From positions 1 through 64,000 of the forward strand of contig JAJQOW010000021.1 in the NCBI GenBank assembly GCA_037975125.1: DNA of 64,000 bases. The letters are read 5' to 3'. A program made the translations under genes and the position numbers. Below are positions 24,553 through 35,388 of this stretch, piece by piece. Position 1 is the stretch's first letter, and every line of letters starts with the position of its first letter. This DNA comes from Latrodectus hesperus. Lineage: Eukaryota > Arthropoda > Arachnida > Araneae > Theridiidae. The notes below the pieces were generated by a model, which saw nothing but the letters and a program-made list of their open reading frames with translations, was not told where the DNA came from and made no database searches.

Positions 24553-24928
24553 ATGCAAGCTTTTCTCGTGACTGAATTTGAATGAAATTCTGTTTCATAA
24601 TATATAATGAAAAGTCATTCCTTCCTTTATCAAAACGTATTAATCAGTAAAAGAAGTGAAAAAAGGCGGCATTTGGGATGTCTTCAGACCCCAGTTATTC
24701 AAATAAAGAATGCTTAAAATTTGAATTGCAATCGATTTAGGTATTCTGGCTCTTTTGATCCATTCCGTTTAAACAAAGTTTGCTTTTATTCGATGATTTT
24801 ATAAGGAACAGTTTTTCTGTGGGTGCACTTAAGTTGAATATTGTGTGAATTGGGAAGAGAATTTTTAATTAATCTTAAATAGATATATGCATAATTTGTA
24901 TGAAAAATAAATAAAACACCAATCGTGT

Positions 24929-25000
24929 GCGCCTGGTGGGACTTGAACCCACAATCTTTGGTTCCGAAGACCAACGCCTTATCCATTAGGCCACAGGCGC
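24929..25000 (-). tRNA. tRNA-Arg-TCG: tRNA-Arg(UCG), terminal unit 44
   Basis: The anticodon loop is CTTCGGA (anticodon UCG, reading CGA) and the anticodon stem is TTGGT/ACCAA, i.e. the 28-42 pair has changed from C-G to U-A on both sides. All other arms match the consensus. A T4 run lies only about 12 nt past the acceptor, closer than in other units, and the 5' leader is unlike the array. It looks like a maintained, separate isoacceptor and possibly the unit closest to the founder. Confidence 0.93.
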
Positions 25001-25060
25001 TTAGGAACTTTTCTCGTTACTGAAGGTAAATGGAATTCTGTTTTATAATATATAAAGCAA

Positions 25061-25849
25061 ACACAGATTTTATGCAATTGCAGAGAAAAAGACAAAATAA
25101 CATCTGACATTTCAGATAGAGAGAGAGAGAGATAGCATATTTAGTGTTCAAACTAAATTATAACGTTTTAAAAGGGACACTAAAATTAAAACTAACTGTA
25201 ATTTTCCTCAAATTATATGAATTTGTTACAATATTTAACGAGAAAAATTCAACGAGTATGTAAGAAAGCTAGAAGAAACATTGACAGAATTCCAAAATAG
25301 ATTTTAAGACGAAAACTTTTAAATAGTCTCTTGATTTTGTTCGCAATCCACTTGAAATTAACATAATTCAAAGTGAGTTTTGTATTTCCAATATAATTTT
25401 GCCCCAAATATAATATGGAGGTTTAGAATTAATAGAGATGAAAGAAGATGAAAGTCTTAAATTAAAATATACGTAGACGCCAATTACTGAATTTTGGAAA
25501 GTTGTAGAAGAAGTATCCTTAATTAAATAAGACTGGTTGTTGAATTATTTCAATATTCGGAACAACGTACTTATATGAATCATTTTATTCCACTTTAAAA
25601 TTCATGAAATCCAAATACCAATCATTAATAACTTATGAGCATCTCAAAGAATCGCTGTCACCAAATTTTAAAGAATTATTAATATAAATAAAGTAAATGT
25701 GTTTATATATATAGTTTTTATACTTAAATTCAATACACATATTTCTTACTTTTATTTATATGCTTTCAATAAATATAATTTCTATCAAAAAAATTTTTTG
25801 CATACCTTTAAAAACGTATTTAATTGCATCTCGCAAAAAAACTGGCTAT
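25061..25849. other. Non-coding AT-rich stretch
   Basis: Flank of the tRNA array. A short GA run lies at about 25118-25131; nothing else recognisable. Confidence 0.5.
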
Positions 25850-25881
25850 AGCAGAGCCCTCCTTATAAGGAGGGCTCTGCT
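25850..25881. repeat. Perfect 32-bp palindrome
   Basis: The arm AGCAGAGCCCTCCTTA is followed directly by its exact reverse complement. It is far more GC-rich than its surroundings and sits about 60-90 bp upstream of a LINE remnant. Confidence 0.95.
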
Positions 25882-25939
25882 TAAACAACTGAAAATGGTG
25901 GACTACTTACGTTTAGTGAAATTTTCTCAAAGGTCAAAG

Positions 25940-26253
25940 CCAAAAACAGCAAGACTTGGAGGATCCCACATACTCATGACTGGTATGAACAAAACCATCT
26001 TGGGGCTGCCCTGGAGCTGAAGGGCAATAGGAAATTGCAAACCACCATTACTAGGCTCATTACTGGACATACTCGCACCCTTACATTCGTTCAGGGTCAG
26101 AAAGTGTTCCCTGTGTGCCTCAGGTGTAATTTCCATCAAGCTTCTTCGGACCATCTGCTCTCTTGTCTGGGTTTGGAGAAGAGAGATCTTTTTGAAAACC
26201 CTGCGCTGGTTCGGGACTTTCTCTGGGCGAACGATCTACTGGACTTGGTCTAG
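25940..26253 (+). pseudogene. Non-LTR retrotransposon ORF2 C-terminal fragment
   Basis: An open frame runs through HTHDWYEQNHLGAALELKGN, GHTRTLTF and a C-terminal zinc-knuckle-like CLRC...HLLSC, ending LWANDLLDLV and a stop at 26253. This is the typical tail of a jockey/R1-type reverse transcriptase protein; the RT itself is absent, as expected of a 5'-truncated LINE copy. A short 3' UTR ending in AACAACAACAA follows (to about 26291). Family placement is from memory. Confidence 0.75.
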
Positions 26254-26291
26254 ATTGTACTAGATCAAGTGGAATAAGGAACAACAACAAT
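26254..26291 (+). repeat. LINE 3' tail with AAC repeats
   Basis: After the stop the sequence reads CAAGTGGAATAAGG followed by AACAACAACAA. The same ending (CAAGTG, AT, AG, AACAACA) is seen on the SINE copies near 50.56 and 57.04 kb on the opposite strand. Confidence 0.6.
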
Positions 26292-26405
26292 AGTTCCAAG
26301 CAGTATGATGAGCGTTGTAATTACCAACTATAATAACATAGTTGTTTATTCTATATAATTTTTCCAATTCACAAGTTGGGAAAAAATTTCTTACGTTAAG
26401 GTTTC

Positions 26406-26789
26406 TTATTTTTTTTGGGGGGGGGGTATATAAATAGAGATGAAGGTTACGGGAGGTATATTATTATTTATATGTATGTTAACTATTGTGGCTTCTGTGT
26501 TTTCGAATTCTGGGGTTTCTATTTGATAACTGCTAAAATTGTTGTTGACCAGGACGGCAGTTCCGCCTGGCTGGCAATATCTATATTTGTTATCGTTGTT
26601 TTTCCTATCATTTCTATATATATTGAAATTTCTTAGGTTAATTGTTTGATTTGATTTTAGGTGAGTCTCCCGTAGGAGTATTATATCTGGGGAATGTTTG
26701 TCTACAAACTCCCTCAGTTCATCCATTTTACCAAAAATACCATTGGCATTGCATGTACATATTGTTAATTTCACTCCGCTTTGGCTCAT
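26406..26789 (-). pseudogene. LINE endonuclease (EEP) domain fragment
   Basis: The frame starts at an ATG (26787-26789) and has hallmark pieces of an apurinic-like endonuclease at the N-terminus of non-LTR ORF2: TCNANGI (about residues 12-18), PDIILLRETHL (the catalytic glutamate is in ETHL), GGTAVLVNN, and FISIYIPPP. It stops after about 127 residues at a run of nine or more G/C bases where the copy is broken, so the catalytic histidine and the RT are missing. Opposite in orientation to the neighbouring fragment at 25940-26253, so a separate insertion. Confidence 0.85.
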
Positions 26790-27893
26790 GGCTGTCCAGA
26801 TGGATTAACTTGCATGATTTTTATTACTTCCATGATATGGTAGAACATACCCAAACAACACAATTTCGTCCAGTAGACGTCGATATGACATCCTCAACGG
26901 GATGTACTCTAATCCAGTAGACGTCTCTTTTTGGTCCAATTTAGATCCATGGCACGTCAAATATCCACCTATTTTACGTCCACTATACGTCTACGAGACG
27001 TTGCCAGTGGATGGCTTATGGACGAAATTTGGATGTATTCATACGCACTGCTCTATACTAGGTAGTTTTATGGATGTATTCTAGATGTGCGTGGATTTTG
27101 AAATAATCCCTCATCTATCTTAGTGGCTCATATATTTTTGTCTACTAGACAAAGAGAAAATTTTTAATTAGCTTGTTACTTATGAAATTGCTTTAGCATC
27201 ACATTTTTCTTAATTTTCAGTCAAATATCCTAGATTTTTGACAGATTTACTGTTCAAGTTTAGTTAATGTAATAAAATTCTCACAATTGATAAATTAGTA
27301 TTATTTTTAGGCTCATTTTATAGTTAACCTTTTGAAAATTTAGTTTCTTATTGTTTATAATAAAACGATTCTTTTTTCTCTGGAAAATTTAAAAATTACT
27401 TTTAAGAAGTTTCCAGTGAAAGCATAAATTAATGAATTACTATTATAACTAGAGAGTAATAAAATAGTCAAGGATATTTTTATTTGTAGAGTGTAATTTT
27501 TTTTTATTTTAATGTCAGGCAAATTATTGTTCATACTTTATTTTTTTAATTAATTTTGTAGTAATAGAAACTTATAAGAATTATTTCTGAGCCAAATATT
27601 TTAACTAATTAGATATAATTTCAACAATGTCTTTTTTTGTAAACGATAAAAGAGAAACTTTTATTTAATTAAAGTTTTCCACTCAATTGAATTTTCCAAA
27701 TTATTATGACAAAAATTCTGAAAATTACTTATTTTATTGTTTAAAAGTTGAATTATTTTCCTTTGTAAATGTTAAAATTTGTTTAAGAAAACATTCCAGC
27801 AAGAGAGCGTAAATCTTAATTAATTCAAGAAAAATATAACAAACTAATAGAATTTATTTTTAATGCATACAATTTTTATTCTGATTATTTACA

Positions 27894-28036
27894 TTATACA
27901 TAAATATTAATTAACTGAAATGTTTGATTTTTTTCAGTGATAAATCTTGCTTTTGCATGACGTGACCAGTTCATTATCGCAGTTTCTATTTCACCATCTT
28001 TTGTCTTTGAATACTGTGGAGTTCAACACGCAGCAT
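27894..28036 (-). pseudogene. DUF4806 gene, last exon (with internal TGA)
   Basis: A TTTATTTTCAG acceptor precedes 28036. In the phase set by the upstream exon the peptide starts DAAC, meets an in-frame TGA, then continues TPQYSKTKDGEIETAIMNWS and RHAKARFITE to a TAA at 27894. The DGEIE...W..HAKARF pattern fits the end of DUF4806 (helix with W and AxxR). The TGA suggests a decayed copy. The poly-pyrimidine tract and correct phase argue that this is a real exon. Confidence 0.65.
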
Positions 28037-28631
28037 CTGAAAATAAAGTACATTTAAATAATTAGCAATAACAATTAACAGATGAATAACCTCAGACAAA
28101 ATTGTAAAAATCCAGAAGACAATTTTCATCAATATTTAATTTATTTCTTATCAATCTGATTAATACACTAAACTGATTGGATGTAAATCTCATTATAAAA
28201 AAACAGCGTAAATTAATCAGAAAAGTATCAAAAATTTCCTTCACTAATTTAAGACATTAAGTAACTTTATAAAAACATAGTTAGAAATATTTTTATTTTA
28301 ATTCTGTAAATGTTTTAAATATACATTTAGCAATTCAATTTCTGAGAAATATCAGCTTTGTAAATATGGTAACCTTTGTGTTTGATTAAATAATTAAAAT
28401 TACAAAATGTTTAAAGTATGTTACAAACACCTTCAAATTAACAGATAGAATTGAACATTACTTTTATAATGAAAACAGTGCTTAAGTAATCAAACAGAGA
28501 ATTGAATTTATATATTAGCGCTTACATAAATATATTTCATTAAAAAAATTTTTTATGAGAAAAGTGTATTTTTTCATCATTTCTACAAAAGAAAACTTTC
28601 AATGACATGCTTATTCAAACATTGCACTTAC

Positions 28632-28791
28632 CTAAAACTAACTGCTTCATATTCAGTCCATTAAAGGATTTCTTATCCCTAGCACCAAAGTAACTGAACT
28701 CAGGTGCAAGTTTATTGGCCATCATTTTTTTAATGATACTTATAGTGCAATTCCCGGAAGAAGTTCCCCCAGACAAGCTTAAAAAGTGGCA
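28632..28791 (-). pseudogene. DUF4806 gene, penultimate exon
   Basis: A 160-bp exon with a strong acceptor (TTTGTTTCAG) and donor (TTTTAG|GTAAGT). It is phase 0 at the start and phase 1 at the end, matching the next exon. The peptide has SLSGGTSSGN, KKMMANKLAPEFSYFGARDK and KSFNGLNMKQLVLG, the core of DUF4806 (GG...L...A..Y.W.G..gKk.F..L). DUF4806 has no established biochemical role; it is common in arthropod genomes, and its placement inside a TIR element suggests it is element-encoded (inference). Upstream exons were not found. Confidence 0.7.
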
Positions 28792-29047
28792 CTGAAACAA
28801 AACAAATAAAAATATAAATAATTTATAATTAAAAACATTTTAAAATTTAAATTTGAAATTACTGTATTAATTTTGGCAACATCGATACATTATGTAGTCA
28901 TAATAATAATTATTATTTACAGCATAAAATTCACATACGTTTTAGAAAAATAAATCTAATATACATTCCTATACATTTAATAAAGCATATATATAAAAAA
29001 TAATTATTTAAACAATACAAAATCAAATCAACTATAATATAGTAACA

Positions 29048-29487
29048 GCGCAATACAACACAATTTCTTCCAATAGACGTCGATATGACATCAGGTGGAT
29101 GTACTCTAATCCAGTAGACGCCTCATTTTGGTCCAGTTTAGATACATGGCACGTCAAATATCATAATACCAATTTTAGAAATGTTTATCTTTTTCATTAC
29201 ATATATGCTAAACCTAAGGGACTAATTTCTGGAAAAAATATACTATTTAATCTTTTACCCTTTGGAATTGGTTAAATAACTGAAATTACAAAATATTTAA
29301 AATTTGTAATGAATCTTCAAATTAGCAAAACAAGAGTTAGATTAATAGATAAAATTTAACATTACCATTAAAAGAACAGAACTTAAATAATAAAATATAG
29401 AATTAAATTTACATATTAGTACTAAACATAAACAGAAATGTTATTTACTAAGGAATATATTAAATGTTTTGATTAAACATTTTTACA
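29048..29487. repeat. Second copy of the TIR-element left end
   Basis: AATACAACACAATTTC followed by AATAGACGTCGATATGACATC matches the left end at 26855. From about 29005 to 29487 the sequence is also duplicated at 33931-33962 plus 34445-34892. Confidence 0.8.
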
Positions 29488-29534
29488 ACAGTCAACTCTT
29501 AATAAAATTTAATACATGATATATTTATTTACAA

Positions 29535-29640
29535 TTTGCACTCAGTAGAAACAAATTGCCATGTTTTTAATCCTTTAAAGGATTTATTTTCTTTTGCTCT
29601 ACATTAGTTCCAAATAAGCATAAATAATATAGAAAAATTA
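29535..29640 (-). pseudogene. Possible second, decayed DUF4806 exon
   Basis: In one minus-strand frame ENKSFKGLKTWQFVS resembles DKKSFNGLNMKQLVL of the exon at 28632-28791. Splice signals and the rest of the domain are not preserved. Weak, based on one short stretch. Confidence 0.35.
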
Positions 29641-32097
29641 AGTTTTTTTTAAAATTTGCTTATTTTAAATTTAATCTTATCCTCAGGTATATAAATTTGT
29701 TATTCTCATTTAACTGAAAAGGAAAACAAAATTTAGAATTTATAAATGATGTACATTTTATCTCTTAAAAATACAATTCAACTTTATCAACCAAAATAAT
29801 TAAAGCATAACTCAATAAAAAAATTTAAAATCTTAAATATAAAAAGCTAACTATTTATAAAACAAATTATTTATTCAATTTATTTGAAACTAGGTTCAGC
29901 CCATCATAAGCAATTTTTCATGCAAAGCAGAGCAGAATATGAAACACTATAGAAAAAATGAATTTCCAATCAATATTCAATAAATAAATGATGTTTACTG
30001 TGATCAAATGTGTACATCTTTTTTAATATTCAAATTACATTAATAAAGAAGACATATTTAATAGAACTAAAAATCAGGTTATTGTGTGAAACGTAGATGC
30101 CATTCAGCTTATTTTTGCCAGTAAAGTCTTTGAAGTCTAGAAAAATGAACTACTATAAAATAACTTTAAAGGAATACAATTAAAAATAGAAGAATATTGA
30201 TATTTCTGTTTAAATCTAAATCAGAGAATCATTTATTAAATCAAATTAATCAACAGAATTTGAATGGAAGTACACATATAATATTCATTCCAGAAATTGT
30301 TCGTTGTTCTGTTTACGTAATCATTTTGCTTTTTAATTTCACTGAGAGCATGCTTCTTAACTTCCTTTCAAAGCATACACATACAAGCAAATGGTTTGAA
30401 TTTCAGAAATTTCAGTTAGTTACTAATTTCATTTTTTACAATAAACTAAATTCTTCTCATACAAAAAGGTTTTAACTATATTGACTTAAAAATAACTTTA
30501 GTGAAAATGAAATCAATGTATTAAGAGTTTCATTTGCTATTATAATTTATGATTTTTTTTCCTGAAAATGAGCATTCTTATATTAATTTACTTAGATATT
30601 TAAAATGTGATTAAAAAAATAATTTATTTTGAAGATATCATGATCAGATAGTTTTTGTAAGAGTATTAAACAAAGTAATACAAAATTAGAATATAAAAAA
30701 TATCCAGCATCACAAGCATTATGGAAATAGGAAATTTTGCTACCAAATTAAGTGTACAGAAAGTAATATAGAAAATCACATTCACAGATCACACACAGTC
30801 ACATTCTAAATGCTTAATCACTGAAGATGTAAACATTTCATACTAAATGATTTTACATAATTTTAAACACCATTTTTCCTTAAAATAAAAAAAAAAATGC
30901 TTACTTCAAATTCTAGAACCTTTAGTAGACAACAAGAGAAGTTCTCCAGAAAAGTAAGAATTCCAAATCTGGTATGGGAAATAAACATATCTTCCATTTA
31001 ACTACAAAATACAAAAATTAATTTTCAAGTATACGTTTTAATAGCTCTTCATTTGAAATATTAGTCCAGCATACATTAAGATAATTGGGTAATATAATTT
31101 TTTCTAGCTAAGTAGCAAAATCTTGAATTAATGATTTAAAATTTAATATTCAATAAAAAAAAACAAAAAAAACACTCAAATTTTTAATTCAACAGTACTT
31201 TAATTAAACATTAAATCTTTGAATCAAATCCTAATATTGATTAATTTTTATCTTGTTTAAATCAAGATATAAATACATAAGTCTTTGTATGATAAATAAT
31301 AATAAATTTAAGTAATTTTGGAGAGAAAAAATGGTTTTTACTAAAGAAAATTACTTTGTAGTATTTTCATCCAGCAATTTTCATCCTAATCGCAATGTTT
31401 GCATTTTTAGCCTAAAAATAATTTTAAAATTTAATGACATAAAAAAATTATTACATTCTGCTATCAAGCACAATTTATAAATAAAAGTAATATTTACCTT
31501 TTAACGTTAATTTAAGATAGTTACAAATGTAATTTTTTAAAGTAAAAATACACTTTAAACATGGTTTTCTACACTTAGATAACACTACTCAGTTTTTAAA
31601 CCTTATTTCTATTATGACTTCTTTGGAATAAAAATAAATTATTTAAAAAGAAAAGCAATTATTTTTTAACTTACTTCGTTAAACACTTCTTAACGTAGCA
31701 ATAAACGACTGTAGACTGTGAGGCAAACGATAATTTAAAATTATGGAAGCAATAAACATAAATAATTACAATTGCAGTTAATTACCTAATTTTAATACAT
31801 GTCACGATAACATCCTTTATGAATGTCTTAAGTACGTCCACCATGCACGTCCAAATTACATCTATCATGGACATATAAATTACGTCTATTACAGATCCAA
31901 ATGCTAATAATCCAAAACTCATACATCGTGGATGTCAATCCGACGTTCATATATAGTCGATAGAAGACCATCCAGTTCACTTCTAACCATGGACGTCTTT
32001 ATGACATCCAAAAGGTATCCAGGACGTCTTTTGGACTCTATGGATCTTTATAAGATTAAAAGACGTCTAATAGACGTGTGTGGTTGTATGGGTATCA

Positions 32098-33930
32098 TGG
32101 ATATTGTTGCAATCATTTAGTTTAGGAGTGATATTGGTCATTACATTAATTAGTTATTTAAAGGAATTATTATTAAGCAGATTATTTATACTATTTATAA
32201 GATCTATTATATTTTTAAAATTATTAAAGTCAAAATTAAAGTTTTAGGTAAAGTAGTATTTTGTTAAGATGTTAAGACCATATGAGTTTAATTCGCTTTC
32301 AATTTCTGTTGTTTCGGTATCCATGGGTAACAATTTTATAAAGTTTGGCTGACATTGGATTTATGATCCAATACGGTATTTTTTCATCGTCAAGAAATTT
32401 GACCTAAATTCTGTGTTCATGAGGCGCATTAATATAGAATTTTAAAAATTGGCCTGACGACCTTTCTTTACCTGTGAAGGTTAATTTTTCTCGTTAATAT
32501 ATTTCAAATTCTCCGATTTTCTTACTAGTCTTTACACAAACTGCGGTTGGTTTTGGTATTTCAGCCTGCATATTATTACTATTATTATCATTATTTGAGG
32601 ATATTTTTACTATTAGTATCTAATCTATTATCTACTGATCTACTGTATCTGATTCAAGAGAATCATATCTATTGGAGGTTTCCGTTTAATAATTTGTATT
32701 ACTGGTTCTAATTCTTTTATATTTTATTTTATTTCTTGCTCTTTGGGACACGAACTCATCGTCCTCATCAGTATATTCAACATTTGTTTTGTTTACACGT
32801 TCCGGTCGAACGCTAATCGGGATAGAGAGTGAAAAACAGTAGAATCTTGTATAGACATTAATAGGTTTAAGCATGCGTGGCGGCTATATTTAAAAATCAT
32901 TTTATTTACTCTTTCCGTATATTTATTTACACTCCTGAATTATCTATTACTAATTACCTTTAAAATATCCACTTATTTAATTCTTCCACTTTGTTTATTA
33001 TGAAGCTAATTTTTATTTTGTGTTTGTAAAATCAAGTCAGAATGATGATTGCAAACAATTATCTGCTTTAAATAATGAATTAATTTTAGTGAGAAATTGT
33101 ACTTTAGTTTATTCATTGATTTTTATGTTGAATCCATAATATTAATGATAATCTATGATTATTATGATAATTAAAAACCTGTAGGCACCCTAAAATATTA
33201 TGATGATAATTTTCTTTTGTTTACTTTTGACATGCGTCAGCTTTTAATTTGATTTATTTTTTGCTTCTAGAAATAATATGTTAAGCCTGACCATGAATAG
33301 GTTAGTATTTTAAAATAAATTTAGTATCTAAAGGTTTATTTAAAAGGAGCAGATTTCGTAAAAACTAGTCTTAATGATAAGCATCAATGTAGATTATATA
33401 TTACTTTATTGTAATGATTTTTTTATAAATTGAAAAATAGCAAATGTCTGTAAGTAATTTCAATATTTCAAGTTTCCAATGGATAAAGAACTTTTAAAGA
33501 AATGGATTCTATCTATTCCAAGGAAGGATTTTTAACCAACGAAATCATCAAGGGTAAGTTTCATACATTTAATTAAAATTTTTATAATATGGATGATTTA
33601 CTCGTATGATATTAAAAATAATTGAATGTTAAAATTAAATGTTTCATGAATATTTTAAAATTTAAAAGAACGATATATTACTGATTTTATAAAATTATTT
33701 TGTTAAGGGGGAAAATGTTTGTATAAACGTGTGAGGGGAAATGTAAAAAAATCAATTTAATAATAGATAAATGTTTAATCACATGGTACATACGTCAAAT
33801 GTATAAATATATGTGAATATTAATACACATTAATATCAAATTATTGTGAAAACAAATATTATTACCATAACACATATTTTTAATGAAAAATCTAATGTTG
33901 AAATGCATATTTTAATTTTTTTATAGCTCT
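32098..33930. other. AT-rich stretch without a recognised gene
   Basis: A minus-strand frame of 62 codons (32686-32874, RPERVNKTNVEYTDEDDEF) has a non-random acidic look and begins with an ATG, but I cannot place it. The rest is non-coding by eye. Confidence 0.4.
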
Positions 33931-33962
33931 GTGCAATACAAAATCAAATCAACTATAATATA

Positions 33963-34444
33963 CAGGGTGTCCAGAAAAGGACTCCCTGATTTCAAAATTA
34001 AATATCTCGAAAACGAAGATCGATAGAAGAATGCAGTAAACGGTATGTTTATAGTAAAAACTGTAAGAATATAATACATCAGTTTGAAATAATAGTTATA
34101 AAAGTTGCAAACAGATGCGCTGTAATCGTCATACGTAATGTTTAGTATGAATAATGATCCGAAGCGCAACTATTGAAGCGTGAAAGGAGGTTAGCGTGGA
34201 AAACATAGTGATGTGATTTTTTGCAAAGAATGTTTTCAAACGATTATTTCATTTATGTATGCTGGTCTGAGCTGTACATTGTACAGCGCCATCTGTTAGC
34301 AGTTTTTGTAACTATTATTTCAAATTGCTGTATAAAATTCTTACAGCTTTCACAATAAACATACCTTTTACTGCATTCCTCTATCTATCTTTGTTTTCGA
34401 GATATTTAATTTTGAAATCAGGGAGTCCTTTTCTGGACACCCTG
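33963..34444. mobile_element. 482-bp Tc1/mariner-type MITE with TA target duplication
   Basis: Nearly perfect terminal inverted repeats of about 75 bp start CAGGGTGTCCAGAAAAGGAC and end with the reverse complement. TA flanks both sides (33961-33962 and 34445-34446). The duplicate segment at about 29034 keeps the empty site with a single TA, proving the insertion. Too short to encode a transposase, and none is seen. Confidence 0.93.
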
Positions 34445-35011
<567 letters not shown>

Positions 35012-35194
35012 ATACATTTAAATAGATATATTTCTTTCTGTTTTTACATGCATAGGTTTTAATCTTTAACATCTTAATTTTAAATAAAGAGAAAAATATA
35101 AAAAGTCTAAGAAAATTTAGCTTTGTTCGGAAATGAAATCATTTTCAAGTATGTTTTTTGCTTTATAAATTATCTTAAGATTAATTAAAAACTA

Positions 35195-35388
35195 GTATGA
35201 AAACAAACTTTAATGTACAATGGTAAATCAAAAATATACAATAATAAACTGTACTTACATTATTTAAGCCAACAAATATAATGAAAATATGTAAATGAAA
35301 CAATGTATTGATCTAGTTCTCACTTAAGTGACACATAATTGTTATTTTGAGAACTGCATCAATGGGCTTTCCACTTAAGTAGTAAGTT
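35195..35388 (-). pseudogene. Duplicated 3'-end fragment of the ZC3H14-like copy
   Basis: Matches 36747-36905, i.e. the 3' UTR and the last dozen codons of the minus-strand ZC3H14-like copy (GGAAAGCCCATTGATGCAG), with a small insertion near 35295. Homology ends at about 35388, where a different repeated module starts. Confidence 0.8.

Larger units (their letters stand above)
5333..25060 (-). repeat. Tandem array of 44 tRNA-bearing units (period 447-452 bp)
   Basis: Each unit holds one 72-nt tRNA on the minus strand plus about 376 bp of conserved spacer. The consensus tRNA folds perfectly: acceptor GCGCCTG/CAGGCGC, D stem GCCT/AGGC with G18 G19 A20, anticodon stem TCGGT/ACCGA around CTCCGGA (anticodon CCG), T stem GTGGG/CCCAC, loop TTCAAGT. 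Box A (TGGCCTAATGGA) and box B (GGTTCAAGTCC) are present, and no intron or encoded CCA. The discriminator base is A. The first T4 run, the probable Pol III terminator, lies about 22 nt past the acceptor. Two spacer types are intermixed: X (tRNA 3' flank ACCCATCG) and Y (ACCAATCG). The array starts directly against the satellite. Confidence 0.97.
26848..32097 (-). mobile_element. TIR DNA transposon-like element carrying a DUF4806 gene
   Basis: The ends are inverted: left ATACCCAAACAACACA, then CGTCCAGTAGACGTC; right (reverse complement) ATACCCATACAACCACACA, then CGTCTATTAGACGTC. Both ends (26848-27085 and 31830-32097) are packed with GACGTC/TGGACGT-like subterminal motifs. The interior is AT-rich and includes DUF4806 exons on the minus strand. 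An extra copy of the left end at about 29048 means a nested or rearranged composite. No transposase was recognised and no clear target-site duplication was found, so the superfamily is unassigned. Confidence 0.6.

Noticed and set aside
5333..25060. Regularly spaced repeats as a CRISPR-like array
   Set aside because: The repeated unit is a eukaryotic tRNA gene with conserved, not variable, spacers; period and content do not fit CRISPR.
5333..25060. Array as an assembly artefact
   Set aside because: Units differ by private substitutions, junction variants and two anticodon changes in a non-periodic order, which a simple assembly loop would not create. The exact copy number still depends on long reads.
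30197..30475. 92-codon plus-strand frame
   Set aside because: AT-rich chance frame: Phe/Asn/Lys/Ile-rich, with no domain or splice context.
26841..32110. Target-site duplication around the DUF4806 element (ATGG/CATGGATAT similarity)
   Set aside because: The similar bases are not directly adjacent to both termini, so they are not acceptable as a duplication.
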